A stretch of 64,000 nt of DNA from Candidatus Gastranaerophilales bacterium (GTDB lineage: Bacteria; Cyanobacteriota; Vampirovibrionia; Gastranaerophilales; Gastranaerophilaceae), in the NCBI GenBank assembly GCA_944323165.1, contig CALURK010000003.1:86768-150767 (forward strand). The letters are read 5' to 3'. Shown piece after piece: positions 1 through 8,198 of this stretch (positions are counted from its first letter, which is position 1; each line of letters begins with the position of its first letter). The notes beneath the pieces were generated by a model. That model saw nothing but the letters and a program-made list of their open reading frames with translations, was not told the origin of the DNA and ran no database searches. A program made the position numbers and the translations under genes.

Positions 1-183
1 ATAAGTGAGGAAGAAACTCTGACGATAGGCGATCAAAATAATGATATAGCTCTTTTAAAAGCTGGTGGCGTAAGAGTTGCTATGGGAAATGCAACTGATG
101 AATTAAAAAAAGTTGCCAATTATACAACAGATACCGTTTTCAATGATGGTTTTGTAAAGGCTATGGAAAATTTCTGTCAGTAA
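1..183 (+). CDS. HAD-superfamily (Cof-type) hydrolase, C-terminal end
   Basis: The open frame enters from the left edge and stops with TAA at 181-183, so about 60 C-terminal residues are visible. They read ...LTIGDQNNDIALLKAGG, then VAMGNATDELK and NDGFVKAME. This is the fourth HAD motif (GDxxND, Mg-binding aspartates) followed by the GVAMGNA and final dG-helix segments of Cof/YidA-type sugar-phosphate or nucleotide phosphatases. The substrate cannot be read from this fragment. The catalytic first motif and cap domain lie outside the window. Confidence 0.88.
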   Translation: MSEEETLTIGDQNNDIALLKAGGVRVAMGNATDELKKVANYTTDTVFNDGFVKAMENFCQ

Positions 184-238
184 TGGTTCGGTAAATTTTT
201 ATTCTTATTTACATTTATTAATATTTTTTTGTTTGTTT

Positions 239-275
239 GGCAATTCCTCATATAAATTAGACTTTATAAATAAAG
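239..275 (+). promoter_or_regulatory. Orphan-regulon promoter motif, site 1
   Basis: GCAATT at 240-245, a 13-base gap, then AGACTTTATAAATAAAG at 259-275. It matches the bipartite element found upstream of eight other orphan genes in this window, with the same 13-base spacing. It lies 26 bases upstream of the start at 302. One base (G for T) departs from the ATACTTT core. Confidence 0.6.
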
Positions 276-301
276 TGGTGTGTGTACAAGGAGTTGTTTT
301 G

Positions 302-1735
302 ATGAATAAAATAAATACTTTGCCAAGCAGTGTAAAAATGTATAAATTTTCTGCTTCAAAGAAAAATAAATCCGAAGAGGAACAAACTGTAGATACTCAT
401 AAGCTTGAGAATTCAATGACAGCAAAGGCAGATTTTATAAAAAGTCAAATAAGTTTTGCCGGAAAGTTTCGCAAGTTAGATAAGAAAGATCTTTTATTTT
501 TAAGTACAATAGCGTCTTCCCTTGGGGTATCAGGTGTGATTTTGAATAAGTTAAAAGATGAATTATCAGATTTTTTAGACAAAAAGAATTATTCTTCAAT
601 GGGTGATTTTGGCGGTGAGGAATACATAGATGAGCAGGCAGAATTGGCAGAGAGATTCAGTAAAATCTTAAACATCGAAGAACATGATACTCAAAAGATG
701 TTATTTCTAACAGATAAGATAATAGAAAGATGTGATTCAGGGGAAACGTATTTCCCGCAGCAAAATGCCATTAACGAAACGTCTGAAGATAGAATAGCTG
801 AAGAAAAATTTATTGCTAAGTTAATTAAGCAAGTAGTAAATAAAGAAAAGGAAAACGATAAAAAATTAGTAGATACTTTATGTCAGACTTTTAATTTTAC
901 TGATGAAGAGAGGAAAAAAGTAGAATCTATAATTAATAAGAATTTAGAAAAACGAAATCTTGTAACTCTAAAACAACTTGATAATGATGATGGTATTGAA
1001 GCAAATACTGCGATAGTTGATGAGATTACTCAAAAACTAAATTTATCGGATTATGATAATACTCTTATTATTGCAGAATTTGCAAATCGAATTACTTCTG
1101 AAAAAGATTATATACCTGAAATTAACTCTTTAGACAGAGATGCAGAAACATCTAATAGAGATAAGTCGATTTTCAATAGTATAATGAAAAATAACAGTGT
1201 AGATTTCAATAATGCAAAAAAATTGTATCTTGCACTAAAGCAAGATGCTTATGAAAACGGATTTAAAAGTGTATTTGATTTATTCAAAAAAGAGAATAGG
1301 GGTAAAAAATTTGATTCATTAAATACTATTTTGAGTACAAAATATTTTGAAGATATTGAAGAGGATTTGTTTATTGAGTTTAGTATGGCAGCAAAAGATT
1401 TAGATAAAGCTAAATCAAAGGTTGAAGAAACTGAACAAAAGAAGAACAATAAGTATTCAATAGAATGCGCTGTAATACGTTTATTGGATGAAAAATTTAA
1501 TTTTGCAAAAGATGATATTTTGAGTTTAAGACGTTATTTTTCCAGCGAAAATTTGGATTTATCAAACAATAATGATGCTTGGAAAGCTGCATATGAAATA
1601 TCTGAAATATTAGCTTTGAAAGGTCAATCTGAAAATAAGATAGTAGAAGTTATAAATAAGGTGAACAATTTAACTTCAGAAGACATTGATAAATATAATT
1701 TTGAATATTGTATGCTATTGGCTTCAAAAAAATAA
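302..1735 (+). CDS. Unknown helical-repeat protein
   Basis: A 477-residue protein when started at ATG 302, which follows an AAGGAG ribosome-binding site at 289-294. An in-frame ATG at 233 would swallow the promoter motif, so I reject it. It has no signal peptide or membrane segment, is rich in Lys, Glu and Asn, and is predicted by eye to be almost all helical. At least four stretches share a pattern of a short helix, an F/L-N-hydrophobic turn, then an acidic helix. They are near LAERFSKILNIEEHD, LVDTLCQTFNFTDEE, IVDEITQKLNLSDYD and IRLLDEKFNFAKDD. I do not recognise the family. It converges on the next gene with only 6 bases between them. Confidence 0.8.
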   Translation: MNKINTLPSSVKMYKFSASKKNKSEEEQTVDTHKLENSMTAKADFIKSQISFAGKFRKLDKKDLLFLSTIASSLGVSGVILNKLKDELSDFLDKKNYSSMGDFGGEEYIDEQAELAERFSKILNIEEHDTQKMLFLTDKIIERCDSGETYFPQQNAINETSEDRIAEEKFIAKLIKQVVNKEKENDKKLVDTLCQTFNFTDEERKKVESIINKNLEKRNLVTLKQLDNDDGIEANTAIVDEITQKLNLSDYDNTLIIAEFANRITSEKDYIPEINSLDRDAETSNRDKSIFNSIMKNNSVDFNNAKKLYLALKQDAYENGFKSVFDLFKKENRGKKFDSLNTILSTKYFEDIEEDLFIEFSMAAKDLDKAKSKVEETEQKKNNKYSIECAVIRLLDEKFNFAKDDILSLRRYFSSENLDLSNNNDAWKAAYEISEILALKGQSENKIVEVINKVNNLTSEDIDKYNFEYCMLLASKK

Positions 1736-1741
1736 ATTTTA

Positions 1742-3238
1742 TTAAGAATATACAAAAGGTGGTCCGTTTTTAATTTCAAATAGAATATTATCGGCAATTA
1801 TTTTGAGTTCTTCTTGAGATTTACCATTTGCTTTCTGCTTGAAAAACTCATCGCATAAAGGTTCTATTGCAGCTTCTTTTTTTGCTTTGAAGTTCCTAAG
1901 CTCTGTAGATACAAGCCTGTTTTGTAAATCGAGTTCAATTTTTGCATTATATTTTTTTACCTGAACTTCTTTTACAGCTTCTGCGGCAGCTTTGCCTCCA
2001 TAGGCAAGGGCTGAAATTCCTGCAATTCCAAAAAATAAGTTTTTAAATTGCGGGTTTTTAGGATTCATTAACCAGTCATAGAAGAATGATAAGTAGTCAT
2101 TAACGTGGGAAAAATATGTGATTTTGTTTCTTCCGCTTCCTCCCATCATTGGATTAACTTTTTCTGTCGCCTGATTCATGCTATCAAGTAATTTATTTAA
2201 AAATTCGGTTTTCTCTTCCGGCGGCAAATTCAGTTTTTCGACCGCTTTTTTTACTTCTTCAGGTCTTGCATAAATTGATTCCAATAAATTCTCAATTAGA
2301 AGTTTGTATGCGTCTTTTCCCGTTAAAATTTCCCCACTATGTCCCTGAATTTCTCCAATTGGCTTGTTATTATTAAAATCCTCAATTACGTTTTCTAAAC
2401 CTTTTTGGGTATTTTTAATACCTTTTGATATAAATTCATCACTCTTTCTGATGTTTTTTGCAGTGTAGTAACCTAAGCCAAGTATTGATAGAAGGGTTAA
2501 TCCGCCCAGTAAAAACAAACCTTTGTTATCATTTTGTTTTTGTTCACTATTCTCTTTTTTGCTTTTGAAAGCAAGTTCTTTAGAAAACATATTAGCCTTA
2601 GAAGATAGCATACTTCTTATAATTTGGATTTTTCCTGAAAAAGATTGAGTTTCTACCGCAATCAAATTCTCTTGCAAATTCTTTTGAATGTCTGCTTCCT
2701 GTTTTTTTACCCAAACTTCTTTAAATCCGTCTATAAATATTTTTCCCATAAAAGCCATAGAACCAAGTGTTATTACACCTAACGAAGCCAGAATTGTTTT
2801 TCTGTTAGGAGATTGTATCATACTAAAAATACTTTGATGAATTTCATCATTAATGCAGTGGTTTCTGGTGATTCCGGGTAGCAAATATTCTTTTGAACTT
2901 TCTAATTTCCCTTTAGAAAACTTCTTCATCATAGCGGTAAATCCGCCTAACAATCCCATTACCCCAATTGTTGCAAAGCACAAAGGAAGGAGAGGATTTA
3001 CTTTTTTGTCTTCTTTTTCAAATACGCGTTCAGGCAAATCGATATTCTTATCAGAAATTACAAGTGTATCATAAGTTTCATCCAAAACCGTAGCCCTCGG
3101 ACCTTCCAGCAGAGGATCTTTGACAAACGAATTTACAATAACGCCTTCTTTTACGTAGGTGTCATTTTTTTTCTGAGTATTTGTCATGTTTTTTTGGTGT
3201 CTTGAAGATTCAAGATCCAGATTGACTTTCGGTATCAT
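1742..3238 (-). CDS. Unknown membrane protein with an internal duplication
   Basis: A 498-residue minus-strand protein of unknown function. The first 75 residues are polar, followed by a hydrophobic segment (PLCFATIGVMGLLGGFTAM), then two further membrane hairpins. Two regions are duplicated. Each has a hydrophobic segment followed by KEVxVKKxxAxIxxxLQxxLxxxExxxF (residues around 165-205 and 430-470). The start at 3238 overlaps the end of the upstream gene by 29 bases, suggesting translational coupling. A later in-frame ATG at 3187 is possible but has no better ribosome-binding site. With its partner it forms a two-gene unit behind a cobalamin riboswitch. Confidence 0.75.
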   Translation of the reverse strand: MIPKVNLDLESSRHQKNMTNTQKKNDTYVKEGVIVNSFVKDPLLEGPRATVLDETYDTLVISDKNIDLPERVFEKEDKKVNPLLPLCFATIGVMGLLGGFTAMMKKFSKGKLESSKEYLLPGITRNHCINDEIHQSIFSMIQSPNRKTILASLGVITLGSMAFMGKIFIDGFKEVWVKKQEADIQKNLQENLIAVETQSFSGKIQIIRSMLSSKANMFSKELAFKSKKENSEQKQNDNKGLFLLGGLTLLSILGLGYYTAKNIRKSDEFISKGIKNTQKGLENVIEDFNNNKPIGEIQGHSGEILTGKDAYKLLIENLLESIYARPEEVKKAVEKLNLPPEEKTEFLNKLLDSMNQATEKVNPMMGGSGRNKITYFSHVNDYLSFFYDWLMNPKNPQFKNLFFGIAGISALAYGGKAAAEAVKEVQVKKYNAKIELDLQNRLVSTELRNFKAKKEAAIEPLCDEFFKQKANGKSQEELKIIADNILFEIKNGPPFVYS

Positions 3239-3914
3239 CTTTTTTCTTTCTGCGTATGATTTTGTGAAGTATGGTTTTTAGGTTAAAAATCTTTTTATCT
3301 TCATCAATTTTTGTATCGTCATCTTTTGTATTGCTTCGTTTGAAAATCTTGAAGAGTCCTTCAAATTTTGACTTTATATTACTAACAAGCTCGGAAACTT
3401 TTTTTTCGACATAAGCCTTTGCTTCACCAAATATTGCATTCAATTTGTCTTGAATATCAATTAGTTTTTGTTTGATTTGAGATAGTTTTTCACCAATATT
3501 GGAAACAAAATTCAGGATAGTATTTAAACTTCTTGAGATAAATTTTATCCCGCCGACGATAGTATTAATTGTATAAGCAACAGGCTTAAAAATAAAGCTC
3601 GAAGAAATTTTGTTGGCAAATTCAAGCATTTTTTGAGCCATTTTGTCTAAATTTTGTTGAAAAGCTAATAATTGTTGTGCGTGATTGAGAAGATTTTTTT
3701 CGTGAGTTTCAATTCTTTGTTCTCTGGCTTTCATCATAGCACCAATCATTGCGCACTGATGATAACTCCATTCTCCGGCTTTTTGAGGTCTTTCTCCCAA
3801 TCTGGAGCCGCCACCGCCTCCCATTCCCGAACAAATAGGACAAGCTGAGGGTGACATTCCGTGCGGACATGTCCCTGCATTAACTTTTCCTGCTCCTGCT
3901 GATATTCCTGCCAA
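3210..3914 (-). CDS. Unknown protein with a Cys-rich CPHGMSPSACPIC N-terminus
   Basis: A 234-residue protein. Near the N-terminus, after a small-residue stretch, it carries CPHGMSPSACPICSGMGG followed by more glycines. The three cysteines and one histidine could bind a metal, although no classical zinc-ribbon spacing is complete. The rest is long amphipathic helix with a mildly hydrophobic centre (PVAYTINTIVGGIKFI) and a basic C-terminus. The ATG at 3914 follows AAGGAAG. It is the first gene after the cobalamin riboswitch at 3985-4120 and overlaps the next gene by 29 bases. Vitamin B12 availability probably controls the pair; their job is unknown. Confidence 0.75.
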   Translation of the reverse strand: MAGISAGAGKVNAGTCPHGMSPSACPICSGMGGGGGSRLGERPQKAGEWSYHQCAMIGAMMKAREQRIETHEKNLLNHAQQLLAFQQNLDKMAQKMLEFANKISSSFIFKPVAYTINTIVGGIKFISRSLNTILNFVSNIGEKLSQIKQKLIDIQDKLNAIFGEAKAYVEKKVSELVSNIKSKFEGLFKIFKRSNTKDDDTKIDEDKKIFNLKTILHKIIRRKKKDDTESQSGS

Positions 3915-3984
3915 ATTAAAAAACTTCCTTTTCTGCTATATTTTGCCGCAGTAAAAGAAAGCTACTTACAAAACTGTGACTCGC

Positions 3985-4120
3985 AGTATTGTTTTAAGAT
4001 TAGCCCCCACCCTAACCCTCCCCCTACGAAGGGAGGGGACGAAAGCTCTTTGAGCATTCTGACTTTTACAGCTGCGGCACAGTCACGGAATTTCACCGTT
4101 GTTTCCTCGTATTCGGTTTT
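3985..4120 (-). promoter_or_regulatory. Cobalamin riboswitch
   Basis: On the minus strand the sequence reads GAAACAACGGTGAAATTCCG, then TGACTGTGCCGCAGCTGTAA, then AAGTCAGAATGC (4109 down to about 4047). This reproduces the conserved cobalamin-aptamer core: the CGGTG/CCG hairpin, the C-GCAgCTGTAA segment and the AGTCAGAA box. It is a short form lacking the large peripheral stems. Downstream of the core lies a GC-rich hairpin (4016-4037) and then ACTG...CAGT near 3974-3991, which may form the expression platform. The first gene downstream is the Cys-rich orphan starting at 3914. The exact 3' boundary is uncertain. Confidence 0.82.
4016..4037. repeat. GC-rich REP-like hairpin
   Basis: CCCTCCC (4016-4022), an 8-base loop, then GGGAGGG (4031-4037), preceded by CCCCCACCCTAA. 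The run of C is very unlike the AT-rich surroundings. Such C-rich/G-rich hairpins are typical of dispersed extragenic repeats. It sits between the riboswitch core and the gene it should control. Confidence 0.55.
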
Positions 4121-4125
4121 ATTTA

Positions 4126-4154
4126 ATAGTATGATAATCAGAATTTGTTGTCAA
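4126..4154 (-). promoter_or_regulatory. Promoter for the riboswitch transcript
   Basis: Minus-strand TTGACA (4154-4149), a 17-base spacer and TACTAT (4131-4126). A start just below 4120 would place the cobalamin aptamer at the very 5' end of the RNA, as expected. Confidence 0.65.
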
Positions 4155-4179
4155 AATTTTGTTATATAATATTCTTATT

Positions 4180-5508
4180 ATGCTAGTCAGAAATTTTTAT
4201 ATAAAAGATATTGCAAATATTGCAGGGCCTATTATTTTAGGTAATTTAGGATTTATTCTAATCGGTGTTGGCGACGTTATTGTTGCAGGAAGATACTCAA
4301 CTGATACGCTTGCAGCAGTTAGTCTTGCAACCGCTATTATAAACTGTATTATGATATTTGGAATAGGGATTCTAACCAGTACTTCTGCCGTTTTATCTAA
4401 TTACCGAGGAGCGGGCAAGGAGGCTGAAAGATATTTTTATCCTTCTATAAAATTTGCGGCTATTCTTTCGGTAATAATGTCTATTGCTATAGCTGCATTT
4501 ATTCCTCTAATTGATAAATTCGGCTTTGAGGCAAAATTGGTTCCTCTAATCAAGGATTATTTTTGGATTACGGCTTTTTCTGTCTTTGGTGCTTATATTC
4601 ATTGTGTTGTAAAAGAATTCTTGCAAGCTTTTGAAATTGTTGTTTTCCCAAATATTCTTACCGTTATTTGTATTTTTGTGAATGTCGGTTTGAATATTCT
4701 ATTCGCTTTCGGGTGGGGAGTTATTCCTGAGATGGGAACGGCAGGGCTTGCTCTTGCAAGTTTAATTACAAGATACATTATGGGTATTGTACTTTTGATT
4801 TATTGTTACAAAAAAATTAATATTAAGCACCACAAGGACAAAAACTTTTATAAAGATATGTTGAAGGTTGGTGTTCCGGCTTCACTTGCGGTTATGATAG
4901 AATTTATCGGATTCAATGCAATTACTGTTATTTTAGGTAGAATATCAGGAATTTATGCTGCGGCTCAAAATATTGTATGTACTCTAACAAGTGTTTCGTT
5001 TATGGTACCGCTTGCAATTTCAAACGCTACGGCAGTTAAAGTTGGGTTCGCAAATGGGGCAAGGTACTTTAAATCCCTAAAAACTTACGCATTTACAGGT
5101 ATTGCAATGTGCGTAATTTTTATGGCTTGTTCAGCTATTATTGTCGGTATATTCCCTGATTTTCTGCTAAGTTTGTTTACGACGGATGAGGAGCTTGTAA
5201 AAGTTTGTATTCCTGTTGTTTATATGCTGTGTGCTTTCCAAGTATTTGACGGACTTCAGGTAGCTCTTGCGGGTGTATTTAGAGGAATTAAGCAAACTAA
5301 TGTCGTTATGATATCGAATTTTATTTCTTATTGGTTGATATCTATACCTTTGGGGTGTTTGCTGGGGTTAAAGTATAAGCTTAATTTGCTCGGTTTTTGG
5401 TATAGTCTTTGTGTTTCTGCTATTGTTTTGTGTACAATAATGTTGGTTACAATGCTTAGAAAATTCAAGAATGAGTATAAGGAGATATCATGCCGCACTT
5501 CTTTATAG
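4180..5508 (+). CDS. MATE-family multidrug/solute exporter
   Basis: A 442-residue polytopic membrane protein with about twelve hydrophobic segments in two similar halves. Its opening IANIAGPIILGNLGFILIGV with D-hIVAGRYS just after is typical of MATE transporters (Na+ or H+ coupled export of drugs or metabolites). The substrate is not predictable. I start it at ATG 4180. An in-frame ATG at 4159 would overlap the TATAAT at 4165-4170. No ribosome-binding site precedes 4180 and the likely transcription start is within a few bases of it, so the message may be leaderless. The 3' end overlaps rsmE by 19 bases. Confidence 0.88.
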   Translation: MLVRNFYIKDIANIAGPIILGNLGFILIGVGDVIVAGRYSTDTLAAVSLATAIINCIMIFGIGILTSTSAVLSNYRGAGKEAERYFYPSIKFAAILSVIMSIAIAAFIPLIDKFGFEAKLVPLIKDYFWITAFSVFGAYIHCVVKEFLQAFEIVVFPNILTVICIFVNVGLNILFAFGWGVIPEMGTAGLALASLITRYIMGIVLLIYCYKKINIKHHKDKNFYKDMLKVGVPASLAVMIEFIGFNAITVILGRISGIYAAAQNIVCTLTSVSFMVPLAISNATAVKVGFANGARYFKSLKTYAFTGIAMCVIFMACSAIIVGIFPDFLLSLFTTDEELVKVCIPVVYMLCAFQVFDGLQVALAGVFRGIKQTNVVMISNFISYWLISIPLGCLLGLKYKLNLLGFWYSLCVSAIVLCTIMLVTMLRKFKNEYKEISCRTSL

Positions 5509-6227
5509 GAGAAAATAATGAAAATGAAGTATCTGATAATGAGATTATAATCAGGGATACAGAAAATTATAGGCATATAGCGCGCTCTTTGAGAGCTAGG
5601 TGCAGGGAGAAACTTCTTCTTATTGATAACAAACAAATCCAGTACGAAACAATAATTAGAGAGATTAATTCAAAAGAAATAAAATGTGAAATTATCAAAT
5701 ATTACCCATCAAAAAGGGATTTAGAATTTGATTTATATTTGGCTCAAAGCCCCCTGAGGAGTGATTCTCAACTTACTGTAATGGAAAAAGCTACTGAGCT
5801 TGGAGTAAGAGGAGTTTATCCGGTATTCACGGATAATTGTGCGCTTAAGGTTGATAAACGGGAAAAGTGGCAAAAGGTTATGTATGAAGCTTCAAAACAG
5901 TGCGAAAGGGCAAAAATTCCTACGTGTTATCCTGTTACTACATTTGAAGAACTTTTTAACCCAAATACTTCCCCCTTTGATAGAATTATAGTTTTTGCAG
6001 AACGCTCTTCAGAGAAGAGTTTAAAGCAGTATTTGAGAGAAAATCCTGTTAAAAAATCTGAAAAAATACTTGTAATAATAGGTCCTGAGGGTGGTTTTTC
6101 AGAAAGAGAATTTCAGTATTTTATAGATAAAAATTTACCTCTTATCAGTCTTGGGGAATTAATATTAAAAGCTGATACAGCAGTTATTACAGCCTTAGGA
6201 GATATAATTTATGAATATCAGGGATGA
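5490..6227 (+). CDS. rsmE: 16S rRNA (uracil-1498-N3) methyltransferase RsmE
   Basis: A 245-residue protein of usual length for RsmE, which methylates N3 of U1498 in the 30S decoding region using S-adenosylmethionine. A PUA-like N-terminal part is followed by a SPOUT/trefoil-knot domain. The knot signatures are visible as IGPEGGFSEREF and SLGELILKADTAVITAL near the C-terminus. The start codon lies in the last codons of the MATE gene, preceded by AAGGAG, so the two are probably co-translated. It overlaps cca by 17 bases, and the three genes form one operon. Confidence 0.93.
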   Translation: MPHFFIGENNENEVSDNEIIIRDTENYRHIARSLRARCREKLLLIDNKQIQYETIIREINSKEIKCEIIKYYPSKRDLEFDLYLAQSPLRSDSQLTVMEKATELGVRGVYPVFTDNCALKVDKREKWQKVMYEASKQCERAKIPTCYPVTTFEELFNPNTSPFDRIIVFAERSSEKSLKQYLRENPVKKSEKILVIIGPEGGFSEREFQYFIDKNLPLISLGELILKADTAVITALGDIIYEYQG

Positions 6228-7584
6228 TGTTGTACTGGCTAATATTCATGAAGGCTATCTGGTGGGTGGAGCAATAAGGGATTTGTTGCTTGGGAAAAAT
6301 ACTACTGATAGAGATATCACGATAAGGAATGCTGAAATATTTGCAAAGAAAATTGCGGATGATTTTAAAGGAACTTTTATTGTACTGGATGAAGTTAATA
6401 AAATTTATCGTGTGGTTTTGGCAGATAAAGTTAATTTTTTTGATATATCGGAGCTTCAGGGCGAAACTATTGAAGAAGACTTGAAGAGGCGAGATTTTAC
6501 GATAAACGCTATTGCTTATGATTTAAAAAATGATAACATTGTTGATGTAACTGGCGGTGTAAGTGATATTGAAAATAAGGTTTTGCGCCATATAGATGAC
6601 AAAAATTTTGAAGAGGACCCTTTAAGAATTCTAAGAGCATTCAGATTTTTAGCTACAACAGGTTTTGAAATGACTTCAGAGCTTGAAAACGCTATTAGAA
6701 ATTATTTGCCGCTTGCGATGAAACCTGCAAAAGAGAGAATTCATTATGAAATAATGAAACTTTTTGGGGGAGAATACACCTCATCAGCTCTTTTAAAGAT
6801 GGATGAATTTGGATTGTTAGAACTTATATTTCCTTGTATAAAAGATATGAAAAAAGTTCCGCCAAACACTCATCATCACCTGGATTTGTTTCATCACGTA
6901 GTTGAGACTGTAAGACAAATTGAAATAGGTTATTCAAATGCACCAAAAGAAGTCAGAGAACATTTAGATAAGATAGATTTTGGCGGATTTCCCAGAATAA
7001 ATCATCTAAAGATTGCAGGATTTCTGCACGATATCGGAAAATTTTCGACTTGGACTATTGAGCCTACTGGAAGGCATCGTTTTATAAAACATGATGATGT
7101 CGGTTCCAAGATGGCTGTTCCGCTTCTTAGAGAATTAAAATTTTCAAAAAAACAAATTGAATATATAACATCTATGATAAAATACCATATTTATCCCTCA
7201 AATGTGATATTATCTCCAGATTTTAATGAAAAGGTGAAAATGCGCTACATTAGAAAAATGGGAGATAATGTAATTGATAATATAATGCTGGCTTTTGCTG
7301 ACAGGTTGTCTGCACGCGGGGTAGATGTAACAGACGAGATGGTTAACGCAAATTTAAGCGGACTAAATACGCTTTTAAATTTTTATCTGGAAAAACGTGA
7401 AACACTTGAGCCGTTACCAAAACTCCTTGACGGAAACGAAATAATGAGTATACTGGATATACAACCATCACCGATACTGGGAAAAATCGTTAATGCTCTA
7501 TATGAAGCTCAACTAAACGGGGATATTGTGACAAAAAAACAAGCAAGAGATTTTATAAAAGATTTTTATAAAGGCTGTATTTAA
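6211..7584 (+). CDS. cca: CCA tRNA nucleotidyltransferase with HD domain
   Basis: A 457-residue class II nucleotidyltransferase. The N-terminal catalytic core shows GYLVGGAIRDLLLG and TDRDITI (metal-binding aspartates), then EEDLKRRDFTINAIAYD and EDPLRILRAFRF (nucleotide recognition and RNA-binding helices). A middle HD phosphohydrolase motif (AGFLHDIGKFSTW, residues about 269-281) follows. It adds or repairs the 3' CCA of tRNAs; the HD part may act on 2',3'-cyclic phosphates or phosphate ends. A pure poly(A) polymerase role is less likely given the HD domain. It is the last gene of the MATE-rsmE-cca operon, followed by a shared terminator. Confidence 0.92.
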   Translation: MNIRDDVVLANIHEGYLVGGAIRDLLLGKNTTDRDITIRNAEIFAKKIADDFKGTFIVLDEVNKIYRVVLADKVNFFDISELQGETIEEDLKRRDFTINAIAYDLKNDNIVDVTGGVSDIENKVLRHIDDKNFEEDPLRILRAFRFLATTGFEMTSELENAIRNYLPLAMKPAKERIHYEIMKLFGGEYTSSALLKMDEFGLLELIFPCIKDMKKVPPNTHHHLDLFHHVVETVRQIEIGYSNAPKEVREHLDKIDFGGFPRINHLKIAGFLHDIGKFSTWTIEPTGRHRFIKHDDVGSKMAVPLLRELKFSKKQIEYITSMIKYHIYPSNVILSPDFNEKVKMRYIRKMGDNVIDNIMLAFADRLSARGVDVTDEMVNANLSGLNTLLNFYLEKRETLEPLPKLLDGNEIMSILDIQPSPILGKIVNALYEAQLNGDIVTKKQARDFIKDFYKGCI

Positions 7585-7589
7585 CAAAA

Positions 7590-7620
7590 AAAAGAACTAC
7601 AAAAAATTTGCAGTTCTTTT
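7590..7620. terminator. Bidirectional terminator between cca and rpsP
   Basis: Inverted repeat AAAAGAACT (7590-7598) and AGTTCTTTT (7612-7620) around a 13-base loop. The A-run and T-run on either side suit transcripts arriving from both strands. Confidence 0.8.
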
Positions 7621-7641
7621 GTATATATAACTCTTGTTCTA

Positions 7642-8022
7642 CTATTCAGCAGCAGCTTCGGTATTGCTAGCTTCAGCCTCAGCTTTAGCAGCTTCTTCTG
7701 CTGCTTTTTTAGCTTCTTCTTCAGCAGCTTTCTTTGCTTGTGCTTTCTTAGATAATTTAACAACTTCAGATTTTTTGTAATTTAATGTTCCGTCATCATT
7801 ACAATTTGTTATTAAATATTTAACTGTATCAGTAGGTTGAGCACCTTTAGAAATCCAAGCTAAAGCACTTTCCTTATTAAGCTTCATTTCTTTAGTCTTA
7901 GGGTTGTAATGTCCTAATTCTTCAACTGGTTTACCTTCTCTCTTTGTAGTAGAGTTGATAACAATTATTCTGTAAGTTGGAGCTTTCTTAGCACCTAATC
8001 TTTTTAATCTGATTTTTAACAT
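7642..8022 (-). CDS. rpsP: Ribosomal protein bS16
   Basis: The first 80 or so residues are canonical bS16: [19 protein letters not shown], then a GHYNPKTK loop and [20 protein letters not shown]. bS16 is a 30S assembly protein. The total length of 126 residues exceeds the usual 80-90 because of an Ala/Glu/Lys-rich tail from residue 93 ([20 protein letters not shown]). This is a low-complexity charged extension seen in several bS16 proteins. The start follows a GAAGGAAT ribosome-binding site. It is transcribed alone from a structured leader (8050-8114). Confidence 0.96.
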   Translation of the reverse strand: MLKIRLKRLGAKKAPTYRIIVINSTTKREGKPVEELGHYNPKTKEMKLNKESALAWISKGAQPTDTVKYLITNCNDDGTLNYKKSEVVKLSKKAQAKKAAEEEAKKAAEEAAKAEAEASNTEAAAE

Positions 8023-8049
8023 TTTTTAATTCCTTCTTTTTTCTATCTG

Positions 8050-8114
8050 GGAGAGGCAAACTTGACTATTGCATCTCCTCTTCTAACACCTAAGAATCAA
8101 GCCGCTATTCTTAG
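8050..8114 (-). promoter_or_regulatory. Structured rpsP leader (two hairpins)
   Basis: Two strong hairpins precede rpsP. One is GGAGA-G-GCAA (8050-8059) with TTGC-A-TCTCC (8069-8078), having one mismatch. The other is CTAAGAAT (8090-8097) with ATTCTTAG (8107-8114). A TTTATAAT-like -10 lies upstream near 8150. The first ends about 20 bases before the ribosome-binding site, a layout typical of autogenous ribosomal-protein control. Confidence 0.5.
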
Positions 8115-8198
8115 TTTAGATAAGCTTAAGAGGATACAACTTATCCAATTATAAATAACCACAAACAAATACAATAATCAAGAGCTTTTGTAACAATA

